64,000 bases of DNA from Chloroflexota bacterium (GCA_014874475.1 JADBJJ010000029.1:62001-126000), one strand, 5' to 3'. Numbered from the stretch's first letter, positions 17,597 through 26,944 are shown. Notes: generated by a model not told the origin, from the letters alone. Translations and numbers: made by a program.

Positions 17597-17609
17597 GGTG
17601 ACCGTCACC
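17597..17609. promoter_or_regulatory. perfect palindrome GGTGAC-C-GTCACC upstream of the cas regulator
   Basis: A 13-bp palindrome 39 nt before the WYL gene start. The same sequence (reverse complement) occurs at 15149-15161. It may be a dimeric operator. Confidence 0.35.
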
Positions 17610-17647
17610 CAGGCCCGTTTTCGGAAACACCGGTGAGGAGACTGAAG

Positions 17648-18694
17648 ATGGAAAAGGCAGTGAATAAGGCAGGACGCCTTTCCCAGATAGAATCTCTGCT
17701 TCTGGCCTATCCGGAAGGGCTTTCTCAGGCCGAAATCGCTCGTCGCTTAGGGGTTCACCGCTCCACCATTCACCGCTATCTGCCCGACCTGTCCGGGTAC
17801 GGCGTTTATGAGACCGAGGACGGCCGGTTAATCATTGACCGCGCCCATTATCTCACCCATATCCGCCTGACTCTCCACGAGGCGCTGGCCCTCTTTCTGG
17901 CCGTACGGATGATGGTCAACCGGACCGACCGCCACAACCCCCACGCGGCTTCAGCAGTACGGAAACTCGGCCTGGCGCTACAAAGACTGGCGCCGCTGAT
18001 CAGCCGTCATCTGCTGCGTTCGGCAGATATGATGGATGACCAGGCGGACCGTCGTTATGACCCTGTCTATCTGGAGGTACTGGAGGGCTTGACCGTGGCC
18101 TGGTCGGAGCGCAGAAAAGTGCGCATCTGGCATCAGCACGAGGAAACCGGGCGAGTGCATGAGTATGTCTTCGCCCCCTACTTCATAGAGTCCTACCCGG
18201 TCGGTCAGACGGCCCACGTTATCGGTTATCGGGAGCCGCCTGGGGCCATCCGCACTTTTAAGATAGAGCGCATCCGCCGGATTCAGAAACTCCCCCAGGC
18301 CTACGAGATCCCTGAGGATTTTGACCCCCACGCCCTGCTGGCTGATGCCTGGGGCATCTGGTACACCGATGAGGAACCGGTGGAGGTGGTGATGAGATTC
18401 CATCGCCGCGTGGCCCAGCGGGTGCGCGAGACCCGCTGGCACCGCTCGGAGCAGGTGGAAGAGCAGGAGGACGGGAGCGTGATCTGGCGGGCGCGGGTGG
18501 CCGAAGTTCAGGAGATGCTCCCCTGGATTCGGGGCTGGGGCGCCGATGTGGAGGTTCTGGCGCCGCCGGAGTTGCGGGAGACGCTGATGGGCGAGGCCCG
18601 ACGAATGGCGCAGATGTACGGATGGTATGTTGCCTCTGCGCCCCCCGCTGAACCTTCGCGCTCTTCCACGCTGAGCGACTTCTTCGGAGGTTGA
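17648..18694 (+). CDS. WYL-domain transcriptional regulator heading the cas operon
   Basis: 348 residues. An N-terminal winged helix (SQAEIARRLGVHRSTIHRYL, about 25-45) is followed by a WYL domain at about 160-235 (YFIESYPVGQTAHVIGYRE, ending IRTFKIERIRRI) and a C-terminal extension (WCX-like). WYL regulators bind nucleotides or nucleic acid ligands and frequently control CRISPR and other defence loci. GAGGAG lies upstream of ATG 17648. Its stop overlaps the SD region of cas3 and the next start is 2 nt away, so it is in the cas transcript and probably autoregulates it. Confidence 0.88.
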   Translation: MEKAVNKAGRLSQIESLLLAYPEGLSQAEIARRLGVHRSTIHRYLPDLSGYGVYETEDGRLIIDRAHYLTHIRLTLHEALALFLAVRMMVNRTDRHNPHAASAVRKLGLALQRLAPLISRHLLRSADMMDDQADRRYDPVYLEVLEGLTVAWSERRKVRIWHQHEETGRVHEYVFAPYFIESYPVGQTAHVIGYREPPGAIRTFKIERIRRIQKLPQAYEIPEDFDPHALLADAWGIWYTDEEPVEVVMRFHRRVAQRVRETRWHRSEQVEEQEDGSVIWRARVAEVQEMLPWIRGWGADVEVLAPPELRETLMGEARRMAQMYGWYVASAPPAEPSRSSTLSDFFGG

Positions 18695-18696
18695 GA

Positions 18697-21258
18697 ATGG
18701 GGCTGTATCCGTACCAGGAAAAGGTCAAATCTCTCCTCCACGATAAGCGTTCGGTCGTTCTCCAGGCGCCCACCGGCTCCGGCAAGACGCGGGCTGCTCT
18801 GGCCCCCTTCATTGAGGCGTTCTTTGACTTTCCCCCGGAGCAGTTCCCCCGCCAGTGTCTGTATGCTGTCCCCTTGCGGGTGTTAGCCTCTCAGTTTGAG
18901 CGGGAATACCGGGAACTGGCTGAATCTTACGAGCGGCGGTTTGATCGCCGCCTGGACGTGCGCATTCAGACCGGCGAGCGCCCCGAAGACCCCCAATTCA
19001 TGGGCGATCTGGTCTTCACCACTCTGGATCAGGTGCTCAGCAGCGCTCTGGGTGTGCCATATAGTCTCCCGGAGGGCAAGGCCAACCTTAATGTGGGCGC
19101 CGTCCTGGGCTCTTACCTGGTCTTTGACGAATTTCATCTCTTCCCGCCTCAGGCTATGCAGGCGACGTTGCATCTCTTGCGCCTATTTGGCCCCCTGGTC
19201 CCTTTCATCCTGATGACGGCCACCTTTTCCGAAACGATGCTGCGCGAGATCGCTTCCTTCCTGGGCGCCGAGGCGGTGTCGGTGGAACCGGAAGAGGTGG
19301 CCCGGATTGAAACAAAATGGGACAAACATCCCCGCAAAACGCGCCGCTTCTTCTGGCAGGATAGGCCACTGCAGGCCGACGATGTGCTATCCACCCACGA
19401 CCGGCGATCCCTGGCCGTATGCAACACTGTGGAGCGCGCCCTGGCCCTGTATCAGGCGCTGGTGGAGAACGGTTGCTGGCCGGTGCCCGTCACCCATCCG
19501 GACCTGACCCCGCTCTACGACGCTCTGCGTCGGGCGACCTCACCCGATGAGCACCGCGCCCTGCTGGACAAGGCGGTCAGGAGATTGCGAGCCGAAATGG
19601 CCGACGCGCCGGAGGACACCCGATGGGTGATGCTGCTCCACAGCCGTTTTGAGCGGCCCCATCGCCAGGTCAAGGAAGCGCTCTTGCGGGCAGAATGCGG
19701 CCCGCAGAACGATGAGCGCTGGCAAGTTCCCCACCTGCTGATTGTCGCCACACAGGTGGTGGAGGTGGGGCTGGATATCACCAGCCGGGCTCTGCACACC
19801 GAATTGGCCCCGGCGGCCAGCGTGATCCAGCGGGCTGGCCGCTGCGCCCGCTACCCCGGCGAGCAGGGAGAGGTGTACGTCTACGCCCTGCCCCTGCGCA
19901 GTGATAGCCAGCCCAACTACGCCCCCTACTCCTCAGAGCAGGAAAGGCTCATCTGTCAGCGGACATGGGAGGCATTGCGCCAGTGTTCAGGCCAGGTGCT
20001 GGACTTCGCCGGAGAGCAGGCCGTGGTCAACGAGGCCCATCAGGAGACCGACCGGGCCATTTTGCAAGCGATGGGCGAGGACGAGAGACGCCTCTGGGAA
20101 TTGATCCGGGGCGGCCTGCTGCGGGGAGAAGCCGCCGTCCGGCCGGAACTGATCCGGCAGGTAGATAGCCGCACCGTCATCGTCTACGACGCTCCCGATA
20201 ACCCGACGGAAGAGAGTCCCTTCCGCTACGAGGGTTTTCCCTTGTGGCATGGCTCCCTGCGCGGCGTGGTCAAGAGTCTGCTGGAGCGGGCTGAGGCTCA
20301 GGGCCTTCCGTGGGCGCTCCGGTATCCCGTGGTCCGGCGGGAGGAGGAAAAAGGATGGGATGAGGAAGAGAGCCGCGCCCCGGTCGTCTACCAGTGGCAG
20401 GACGTGGCCGACGAGGAGGACATTTCCCATTCGCTCCTCTTTGCGGTGCACCCGGCACTGGTCTCGTACGACGCGGCCCAGGGCTTCCGGCTGGACGCTC
20501 CCGGCGACGGCTCATATCTTTCCCCCCAGGCCCCCCGGCGGGGCAATCGGAGGGAAGACCACACCTATGCGCTGGAATCCTATGTCCAGCACGTGGGGGC
20601 GATGAGATGGGCTTTTGAGGAGCACCTTCGCGACCGTCTGGCATGGGTGGCAGCCCGCTGGGGAGATGGCGACTTTCTGGAGAGGGCTGTACGCCTGGCG
20701 CTGGCCCTGCACGATGTGGGGAAACTCCAGGTGGAATGGCAGCAATGGGCCCAGAACTATCAGAAACGCGTGACGGGGGAAAAGCCGCCCTTCCTGGTGG
20801 CGCATACGTTAAGCGAGACGGAGGAGCACCGCCGGATCGCCCGGCAGATTCGCCCTCGGCGCCCCCGCCATGCCGGCGAAGGGGCCTTTGCCGCCGCCCG
20901 CATCCTGTGGGAGGCCCTGGACGGACAGAACCACCGCGACCTCTATCGGGCCACCGTGACCGCCATCGCCCGCCACCATAGCCCATCGCTGAACGAAGCC
21001 GCCGACTACCGTCTCCATCCCCAGGCCCAGGAGACCGTCGCTCAGGCGCTGGCTGCCGTGGGAAAGGAAGACTGGCGGGAGTGGGCTCAGTGGCTGATGA
21101 CCGAAAACGAGGCCCCCAATCTGGAGAAGCGCTTGCTGCCGTTGCCGCCGCCGTGGGATGGCTGGCTGCGCTATTTCGTCATCGTACGGATCCTGAGATT
21201 GTGCGACGGGTTGTCGCAGGAGGAGCGATATGTATCAAGACACTTACTTCGTCCCTAA
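18697..21258 (+). CDS. cas3: Cas3 helicase-nuclease with C-terminal HD domain
   Basis: 853 residues. Superfamily 2 helicase motifs come first: PTGSGKT (about 25), DEFH (about 143), LMTATFS, a motif V region ATQVVEVGLDI and VIQRAGRCAR. The HD nuclease is at the C-terminus: LALALHDVGK (H672, D673), then HAGEGAFAAARIL and TAIARHHSP. Usual Cas3 has HD at the N-terminus; helicase-then-HD order is known mainly from subtype I-G and some variants. It degrades DNA after Cascade binding. GGAGG six nucleotides before ATG 18697 fixes the start; the end overlaps cas8 by 29 nt. Confidence 0.93.
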   Translation: MGLYPYQEKVKSLLHDKRSVVLQAPTGSGKTRAALAPFIEAFFDFPPEQFPRQCLYAVPLRVLASQFEREYRELAESYERRFDRRLDVRIQTGERPEDPQFMGDLVFTTLDQVLSSALGVPYSLPEGKANLNVGAVLGSYLVFDEFHLFPPQAMQATLHLLRLFGPLVPFILMTATFSETMLREIASFLGAEAVSVEPEEVARIETKWDKHPRKTRRFFWQDRPLQADDVLSTHDRRSLAVCNTVERALALYQALVENGCWPVPVTHPDLTPLYDALRRATSPDEHRALLDKAVRRLRAEMADAPEDTRWVMLLHSRFERPHRQVKEALLRAECGPQNDERWQVPHLLIVATQVVEVGLDITSRALHTELAPAASVIQRAGRCARYPGEQGEVYVYALPLRSDSQPNYAPYSSEQERLICQRTWEALRQCSGQVLDFAGEQAVVNEAHQETDRAILQAMGEDERRLWELIRGGLLRGEAAVRPELIRQVDSRTVIVYDAPDNPTEESPFRYEGFPLWHGSLRGVVKSLLERAEAQGLPWALRYPVVRREEEKGWDEEESRAPVVYQWQDVADEEDISHSLLFAVHPALVSYDAAQGFRLDAPGDGSYLSPQAPRRGNRREDHTYALESYVQHVGAMRWAFEEHLRDRLAWVAARWGDGDFLERAVRLALALHDVGKLQVEWQQWAQNYQKRVTGEKPPFLVAHTLSETEEHRRIARQIRPRRPRHAGEGAFAAARILWEALDGQNHRDLYRATVTAIARHHSPSLNEAADYRLHPQAQETVAQALAAVGKEDWREWAQWLMTENEAPNLEKRLLPLPPPWDGWLRYFVIVRILRLCDGLSQEERYVSRHLLRP

Positions 21259-22990
21259 ACGCACTGGCACGTATGCCGATGTCCTTATGGCCTATGGCCT
21301 GGTGACCCTTCTGGATAGTCTGGCCGGGCAGGCCAAGGGGGAATTCGCCAGGCCGCGCATCACCATCGCCGACGCCGGCCCCTACTACGAGATCCGCCTG
21401 AGCGAGCCGGTCCGGGCAGAGTGGATACCGGATAACCTCTTTTTCCGCAGCCCGGCCCCGTATCTGACCAACCGGCGCACCCTGGCCGATACCGTGCCCC
21501 CTGACACCCCTGTGCAGGACGTGGACAGGACCTGGGAACAGGTGCGAGCCTACCAGCAGAGCCGTTCGGCACTTTGGGGGGAGGGCGTCCGGGGCACCGA
21601 CCTGGAGCAACAGTTGCGAGATCAGGAGCCGCCCAGCGATTGGACGGTAGTGGCCTTCCTGGGCGATTGGCGGATGCAGGCGATGAATATCTACAACCGC
21701 ATCGTAGCCCAATGGGCCAACAGCCGCAATCTCGTGGCGACGCACGTCCGGGCCATCCTCCAGCACTTTGCCACACCGGAGGGCGACGGGACCGCCCTCC
21801 AGGCGTGGAAAAAGGCCGCTAAGGGGTTGCGGGTGGAGGAGACGGCCTCGCAGTTGCTCAACCCCCATCAGGGCAAAGGCCTCAACGAACCGAAGGCCAA
21901 CGCGCTGCGAATGGATAACATCAAAGACTGTCCCTGGCCGGAAGAGTTTCTGAAAGCCGCCGGTCTGTGGGCCTGTCTCATCCCTCGCCGGGTGGTGGAT
22001 GTGGAGGACTGGAAGGTGTATGTCCTGGCCCCGCTGCGCCTGGATTGGGAGGAGCACCGGAAGGTCACAGAGCGGTTTCGGCGCTACCTGTGGAACGAGC
22101 GCCGCCGCGACGAGACCAGCCTCAAATCCGATGTGACCAGCCTGCTCTTGTTCATCCGCGCCTGGCTAGACTATGTGGAGGCGGCCGCTCAGGACAACGT
22201 GGACTTTGACGCCGACCCAGCCTCCGCCGCGCCGGAAAAGGTGGTGGCCGGGTTCCACGTGGCACAGTTTAAACTGCTCAGCCGCAATGCCTACACTATG
22301 GTCAACCTGTCCTTCCTCAACCTGCCCCACTGGACGGGCACGCCCCAATCGCGAGCCGAAGTACTGGCTCTGAAGGAGGTGATCGATGAACATTTAGCCG
22401 TAATCCGTGAGATTGACGAAGCGCGCAGTGACGGCTACAACTTGTTGCGCCTGTATCGGGATTTCATCGCCGGGAACAACCGGAGCGCGTTCTTTGATTT
22501 TGCCGCCGCTTACAGTCACGAGATCATCCGGCGGTACAGCGCCGGCGCGCGCTGGGTTCCCACCTTCAGTCCATCTCGGTTAAGGAGGTTGATAATGGCT
22601 GCCGATAAACCCCTTCTGCCCATCCTGGAAAACAAGGGCTTTCAGAACGTGGCCTACGCCATTCGGCATAGCACCGTCGTCCCTCAGAGCCTCGAGGCGC
22701 GCGGTCAGAATCCGCTCTACGAGGTGCGCTACGGCCTGGGGGCCGAACTGAAACGCAAGGCCACCGTGCGCGACGAATTCATCGTCGCCCTCAGCCAGTT
22801 TATGCAGAGTTACAACCAGGAAAACTCGCAGAAACTGAAGAACACCGGGCAACAGATGCGCCGCAATCTGCGCACAACGGATATTGAAGAGATCGTGCGC
22901 CTGGTGGATGAATACGGCTCCGAGGTGGTCGCCAATCTGCTGATCGCCTTTGGCTACGCCCGGGAGCCTCAGGAAACCGAGCAAACATAA
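21230..22990 (+). CDS. cas8: Cas8-like large subunit of a type I interference complex
   Basis: 586 residues with no strong named motif. Its place between cas3 and cas7, its size and an N-terminal Cas8a/b-like start (YFVPKRTGTYADVLMAYGLV) identify it as the large subunit that would read the PAM. CxxC zinc pairs of Cst1-type Cas8 proteins are absent. AGGAG precedes ATG 21230. The last 131 codons begin with an internal ATG that has a perfect SD and look like a separately translated small subunit. Subtype assignment (I-A/I-B-like) is tentative. Confidence 0.75.
   Translation: MYQDTYFVPKRTGTYADVLMAYGLVTLLDSLAGQAKGEFARPRITIADAGPYYEIRLSEPVRAEWIPDNLFFRSPAPYLTNRRTLADTVPPDTPVQDVDRTWEQVRAYQQSRSALWGEGVRGTDLEQQLRDQEPPSDWTVVAFLGDWRMQAMNIYNRIVAQWANSRNLVATHVRAILQHFATPEGDGTALQAWKKAAKGLRVEETASQLLNPHQGKGLNEPKANALRMDNIKDCPWPEEFLKAAGLWACLIPRRVVDVEDWKVYVLAPLRLDWEEHRKVTERFRRYLWNERRRDETSLKSDVTSLLLFIRAWLDYVEAAAQDNVDFDADPASAAPEKVVAGFHVAQFKLLSRNAYTMVNLSFLNLPHWTGTPQSRAEVLALKEVIDEHLAVIREIDEARSDGYNLLRLYRDFIAGNNRSAFFDFAAAYSHEIIRRYSAGARWVPTFSPSRLRRLIMAADKPLLPILENKGFQNVAYAIRHSTVVPQSLEARGQNPLYEVRYGLGAELKRKATVRDEFIVALSQFMQSYNQENSQKLKNTGQQMRRNLRTTDIEEIVRLVDEYGSEVVANLLIAFGYAREPQETEQT
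22595..22990 (+). CDS. predicted internally initiated small subunit (Cas11-like) from the 3' end of cas8
   Basis: In frame within cas8, AAGGAGG (22582-22588) is followed after six nucleotides by ATG 22595, an ideal ribosome binding site inside coding sequence. The product would be 131 residues, mainly helical by appearance (for example RDEFIVALSQFMQSYN and DIEEIVRLVDEYGSEVVANL). No separate cas11 gene exists in the operon. Internal translation of Cas11 from cas8 genes is established for some I-B, I-C and I-D systems; here it is an inference from the ribosome site, size and missing subunit. Confidence 0.65.
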   Translation: MAADKPLLPILENKGFQNVAYAIRHSTVVPQSLEARGQNPLYEVRYGLGAELKRKATVRDEFIVALSQFMQSYNQENSQKLKNTGQQMRRNLRTTDIEEIVRLVDEYGSEVVANLLIAFGYAREPQETEQT

Positions 22991-23012
22991 GCCCAAAGAA
23001 GGAGGAACGAAC

Positions 23013-23972
23013 ATGTCCGAGCAGAAACCGGTCTACAGTCTCTCTATTTCGGGTCGGATGACGCTGGAACTGCACTCGCTCAACAATGAAGGAGGTGAGG
23101 GCAACCAGACGATGACCCGGACCGTCACACTGGTGGATACGGACGGAAACATCCACAAGGTGAATGCCATCAGTGGCGACATGTTCAAGCACATCCAGGC
23201 CGAGCACTTTTACCGACTGGCGCGCGAGCGCGGTCTGCCTCTCTGTGCCGGCTGCCAGACCTTCCGCTCCGACCGCATCCTGGGGGATAGCGAATTCATC
23301 AAGGGGCTGCCTGCCAAAGATGAAGAGGCTATCAACCAGTTGCTGGAACGTTGTGCGCTGGACGACGCTGAAGGCACGTTGATCGCCCGGGGCGCGCGTT
23401 CCATTCCCCGCAAGTCGGTCGCCGAGTTCGGTTGGGTGGTTGGCCTGCCCGATAAAGTGCGCACTGAGTCCTACTTCCACGTCCGCTACGCCCAGGAGCG
23501 GGGCGGCGAGGGGGAGGAGGCCCAGACCCAGCCTATCTTTCACCGGCCGGCGTCCTCCGGCATCTACGCTGCCGTCGCCACCTTTGAACTGGCCCGCATC
23601 GGCTTCAACGACATCAGCCAGACCTACACCATCAATGAGGAGGGACGCCTGCAGCGGTATCGGCTCTTCCTGGAGAGCGTTCTGTACACTTTCATTGAAC
23701 CCAACGGCGCTATGCGGGGCACTCAGAACCCGCACATTGTGGCCTTTGACGGGGTGATTACCGTCAGCCACGATGTGCTCCCCGCGCCGACCATCAGCCC
23801 TCTGGGCGAGGGCTACCAGGAACAGGTCCAACAGGTCGCCCGGGCGTTGGACGCCAAAGGTGAACGGCTGAAGGTCTACCCCTTTGCCAACATCGCCGAA
23901 TTTGCCACCACGATGCGGCAGATCATAGAAAGCACCCGCCCGTATCGGCTGTTCGGCGAGAAAGGAGGGTAG
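23013..23972 (+). CDS. cas7: Cas7 (DevR/Cst2 family) backbone subunit
   Basis: 319 residues. The start region YSLSISGRMTLELHSLNNEG, the ISGDMFKHIQAEHF segment and the late SSGIYAAVATFELARIGFN block match the DevR/Cst2/Csa2 group of Cas7 proteins, the RNA-binding backbone repeated along the crRNA. GGAGG nine nucleotides before ATG 23013 fixes the start. Four nucleotides separate it from cas5. Type I-A/I-B Cas7 is the best fit. Confidence 0.9.
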   Translation: MSEQKPVYSLSISGRMTLELHSLNNEGGEGNQTMTRTVTLVDTDGNIHKVNAISGDMFKHIQAEHFYRLARERGLPLCAGCQTFRSDRILGDSEFIKGLPAKDEEAINQLLERCALDDAEGTLIARGARSIPRKSVAEFGWVVGLPDKVRTESYFHVRYAQERGGEGEEAQTQPIFHRPASSGIYAAVATFELARIGFNDISQTYTINEEGRLQRYRLFLESVLYTFIEPNGAMRGTQNPHIVAFDGVITVSHDVLPAPTISPLGEGYQEQVQQVARALDAKGERLKVYPFANIAEFATTMRQIIESTRPYRLFGEKGG

Positions 23973-23976
23973 GCGT

Positions 23977-24696
23977 ATGCGCTGGCTTGTCGCGCGCTAT
24001 CAGCCCGTTGGCCTGTTCTCGCTCAAGCCCGGCGAAGCGACGTCCACCGGCGGCAAGAGCCTTCTGGTACCCACCCCTTTCGCCGTCCGGATGGCATTGC
24101 TGGACGCAGCGATCCGGGTCCGGGGAGTGGCCGCTGGCCCGCAGGCCTTTGAAGTCATCAAGGCGTTGCGCTTGGCCATCTCTCCGCCGGAGCGGGCAGT
24201 GGTGACCAGCCTCTTTGCCAAGGTTCTGAAACCGGAGCGGGAGAAAGAGGCCGAGCGGGCAATGCAGCGGACCATCGCCTTTCGGGAATACGTCTATCTG
24301 CAGGGCACGCTGGCGCTGGCGCTGGGAGGCGAGCCGGCCCATCTGGAGGAGGTGGCTCCGCTGCTCTTCCACCTCTCCTACCTGGGCAAGCGGGGGTCGT
24401 TTTTCCAGTTGCTGGCGCCGCCGGAGGTGGTGGAGACGGTGGGGGATCGCCCCCCGGAGGGGTTTGTGGCCCTGGTCGCGTGGGATCGGCGAGAGGGCGA
24501 AGGCGCGCCTTCGCCGTTTCCCCTGGGCCATATCCAGCGACTGGATGAGTGGGGTGCGGACCTGACCTTTGCGAAGGCCAACATCTATACCTCCGATGAA
24601 ATCCGGGTTGGGCGCGAGCGGGTCCGGATAGATGTGGTGTTGCCGTATCGGCTGGTGACAGCGGGCCGGGGGTTTACGGTGTACGAACGTGTGTAG
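23977..24696 (+). CDS. cas5: Cas5 crRNA 5'-handle binding subunit
   Basis: 239 residues. Position after cas7, an N-terminal ferredoxin-like start (RWLVARYQPVGLFSL) and a central glycine-containing LGKRGSFFQL region support Cas5 of the DevS/Cas5t type. It caps the 5' end of the crRNA in the interference complex. AAAGGAGGG precedes ATG 23977. The stop codon lies inside a 28-nt perfect hairpin. Confidence 0.8.
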   Translation: MRWLVARYQPVGLFSLKPGEATSTGGKSLLVPTPFAVRMALLDAAIRVRGVAAGPQAFEVIKALRLAISPPERAVVTSLFAKVLKPEREKEAERAMQRTIAFREYVYLQGTLALALGGEPAHLEEVAPLLFHLSYLGKRGSFFQLLAPPEVVETVGDRPPEGFVALVAWDRREGEGAPSPFPLGHIQRLDEWGADLTFAKANIYTSDEIRVGRERVRIDVVLPYRLVTAGRGFTVYERV

Positions 24697-24720
24697 GGGC
24701 AGGGACAGCCCTGCCCCTAC
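24693..24720. repeat. GTAGGGGC-type palindromic (REP-like) hairpin between cas5 and cas6
   Basis: GTAGGGGCAGGG, loop ACAG, CCCTGCCCCTAC: 12-bp perfect stem, no T-tract, overlapping the cas5 stop. Related GTAGGGGC sequences occur at 27192 and 48172. Confidence 0.6.
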
Positions 24721-24749
24721 CGGTCGCAGCCGTCTGAGGGAGGTGTCTT

Positions 24750-25769
24750 TTGCATCGTTTCACCGCCCACCGTCTCCATTTTGTCACCGAAGTGCGGACG
24801 CCGGTGGAACTGAACGAACATCAGGGGTCAGCCATCCGCGGCGCACTCTTCCACGCCCTGCGCAACCGTTTCTGCAACAATCAGGAAGCGGAAGAGTGCG
24901 CCACCTGTCCCCTGGTTATCGCCTGCCCCGTCGCCTTTCTGGTGAGCACCCTGCGGCCCGAGAGCGGACGGGGCCGGGATGTCCCCCGTCCATTCACCAT
25001 CCAGCCGCCTCTTCCCGGCAGTGGGCATCCGGTGGCACAAGGAGATCGGATCGTCTTCCGATACGAGCCCGGGGAATCCCTGGAGTTTGGCCTGACCCTC
25101 TATGCCCGCGCCCTCCAACTTTTCCCCTACGTCGTCCTGGCGGTGAATGAGTTTGAGCGGGGCGGCCTGGGCCGCCGCACTCCCCAGGGAGACGGCTACT
25201 ACCGGCGGGGCACGCTGGTCATCCGGGAAATTCGGGCCGAGAATCCGCTCACCGGCGAATGCCAGCCCGTTCTCCGTTCCGGCGACCAGATGGTCCAGGT
25301 GCCAGACGTTCCCATCACCCACGCCCAGATCGCCGCAGTGCCGGCGCCACCGCCCGGGGCCACGGTCATCCTCCACTTCCGCACGCCGGCCCGGCTCATT
25401 GAGAAAGGGGCCCTGGTCAAGCCGCACCGGTTCGGTTTCCGGCCCTTCTTCCAGCGGCTGATGGAACGGCTGGAAGCGCTCAGCAGCCATTTCTCCGATA
25501 CCCCCCTGGTCTTTGAGGACCCCCAGGGGCTCATTGCGGCCGCCGAGCAGGTAGCGGTGGTGGAGAACCGACTGCGGTGGGAGGAGGTCTGGAGTTACTC
25601 CACCCGCCGCCGGGGAGAAAGCCCTCTCTCGGGCCTGCTGGGCTCCGTCTCTCTGCGGGCCGGGGACTGGGCCCCTTTCTGGCTCTGGCTTCTCTGGGGC
25701 CAGTTCATCCACGTGGGGAAGGACGCGGTGAAGGGGAATGGGGAGTATGCCGTGCAGACGGTGGAGTGA
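24750..25769 (+). CDS. cas6: Cas6 pre-crRNA endoribonuclease
   Basis: 339 residues. The C-terminal glycine-rich block GQFIHVGKDAVKGNGEYAV is the Cas6 signature that contacts repeat RNA. The N-terminal half contains CATCPLVIACP, a cysteine cluster seen in the longer Cas6 proteins. It cuts the repeat transcript to leave a 5' handle, probably the last 8 nt of the repeat (ACTGAAAG). Translation should start at TTG 24750, preceded by GGGAGGTG. The 53-nt gap to cas5 is filled by the hairpin element. Confidence 0.87.
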   Translation: MHRFTAHRLHFVTEVRTPVELNEHQGSAIRGALFHALRNRFCNNQEAEECATCPLVIACPVAFLVSTLRPESGRGRDVPRPFTIQPPLPGSGHPVAQGDRIVFRYEPGESLEFGLTLYARALQLFPYVVLAVNEFERGGLGRRTPQGDGYYRRGTLVIREIRAENPLTGECQPVLRSGDQMVQVPDVPITHAQIAAVPAPPPGATVILHFRTPARLIEKGALVKPHRFGFRPFFQRLMERLEALSSHFSDTPLVFEDPQGLIAAAEQVAVVENRLRWEEVWSYSTRRRGESPLSGLLGSVSLRAGDWAPFWLWLLWGQFIHVGKDAVKGNGEYAVQTVE

Positions 25770-25814
25770 GGGATCAGAGAGAGGGTTATTGTCTTACGGA
25801 CGGGTATTTCCACT

Positions 25815-26837
25815 ATGCCTGTGATTCGCCATCTGGTTATTAGCGAATACGGCGCCTTTCTGGGCAAGCACAGTGGACGCCTGCGGGTCACCAAAGACGG
25901 CGAGAAACTGGCCGAGGCGCCGCTCCTGCACCTGGAACAGGTGCTGGTGACCGGCGAAGGGGTCGCTCTTTCCGCCGATGCCGTCCGCGTCTGCTGCACC
26001 GCCGGCATCCCCATCTATTTTCTGGACCCCGCCGGTCGGCCCTACGCCGCCCTCTACTCTGCTGGCCTCACTGGCACCGTCCTTACCCGTCGGGAACAGT
26101 TGCTGGCCTACCGGGACCGGCGGGGCGTTGAACTGGCCGTCGCCTTCGCCCGGGGCAAAATCACCAATCAGGCCAACTTCCTGCGCTACGCGGCCAAATA
26201 TCGGGAGGAGGCCGCCCCTGAAGTCGCCCGTCTCCTAAAACAGGAGGCGGAGCGGGTACAGGACGGCCTGGAGGAACTGCGCCACCTGAGGGGAGACACT
26301 GTGGAGGAGGTACGAGGGCAAATTCTCGCCATAGAGGGCCGGGCCGCTCAGCGGTACTGGGAGGCCTTGAAGGCCGTCATCCCCGAATCCTGTGGCTGGC
26401 CCGGGCGACGGACGCGCGGCGCCCAGGACTCCGTCAATGCCGCTCTCAACTACGGCTACGGCATCCTCTACGGCCAGGTGGAGCGGGCCCTGGTCCTGGC
26501 CGGCCTGGACCCCTACGGCGGTTTCATCCATGCCGACCGTCCCGGTAAGCCCAGCCTGGTCTTTGACCTGATTGAAGAATTCCGCACCGTGGTGGTGGAC
26601 CGGACGGTAGTCGGGATGGTGACGAAGGGAATGAAACTGGAGATGAAGGAGGGGCGATTGACGGAAGCGGATCGGCGGACGGTGGCGGAGAAAGTCCTGG
26701 AGCGACTGGATGCGGCGGAGCGGTACGAGAAGAAGCGACAGCCGTTGCGGGTCATCCTGCAGAGCCAGGCCCGCCACATCGCCACCTTCGTCCGGGGCGA
26801 CCGGGCCACCTACGAGCCCTTCATCGCCCGCTGGTGA
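25815..26837 (+). CDS. cas1: Cas1 integrase
   Basis: 340 residues covering the whole family: the beta domain start RHLVISEYGAFLGKHSGR and the helical catalytic domain with AIEGRAAQRYW (glutamate), GGFIHADRPGKPSLVFDL (histidine) and LIEEFR (acidic residues). With Cas2 it inserts new spacers at the leader-repeat junction. It is separated from cas6 by 45 nt. A weak GTATTTCC precedes ATG 25815, so the start is by homology. Confidence 0.95.
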   Translation: MPVIRHLVISEYGAFLGKHSGRLRVTKDGEKLAEAPLLHLEQVLVTGEGVALSADAVRVCCTAGIPIYFLDPAGRPYAALYSAGLTGTVLTRREQLLAYRDRRGVELAVAFARGKITNQANFLRYAAKYREEAAPEVARLLKQEAERVQDGLEELRHLRGDTVEEVRGQILAIEGRAAQRYWEALKAVIPESCGWPGRRTRGAQDSVNAALNYGYGILYGQVERALVLAGLDPYGGFIHADRPGKPSLVFDLIEEFRTVVVDRTVVGMVTKGMKLEMKEGRLTEADRRTVAEKVLERLDAAERYEKKRQPLRVILQSQARHIATFVRGDRATYEPFIARW

Positions 26838-26944
26838 GAGACTGTCTGAGTCCTAATGGAGAGAGCATCAATCCCTGCTGGGTCCCTGACCCTGTCCTTG
26901 TGCCCTGGGCATCCGTAGCGTCCTATCCCCTGGGGGTAGATGCA

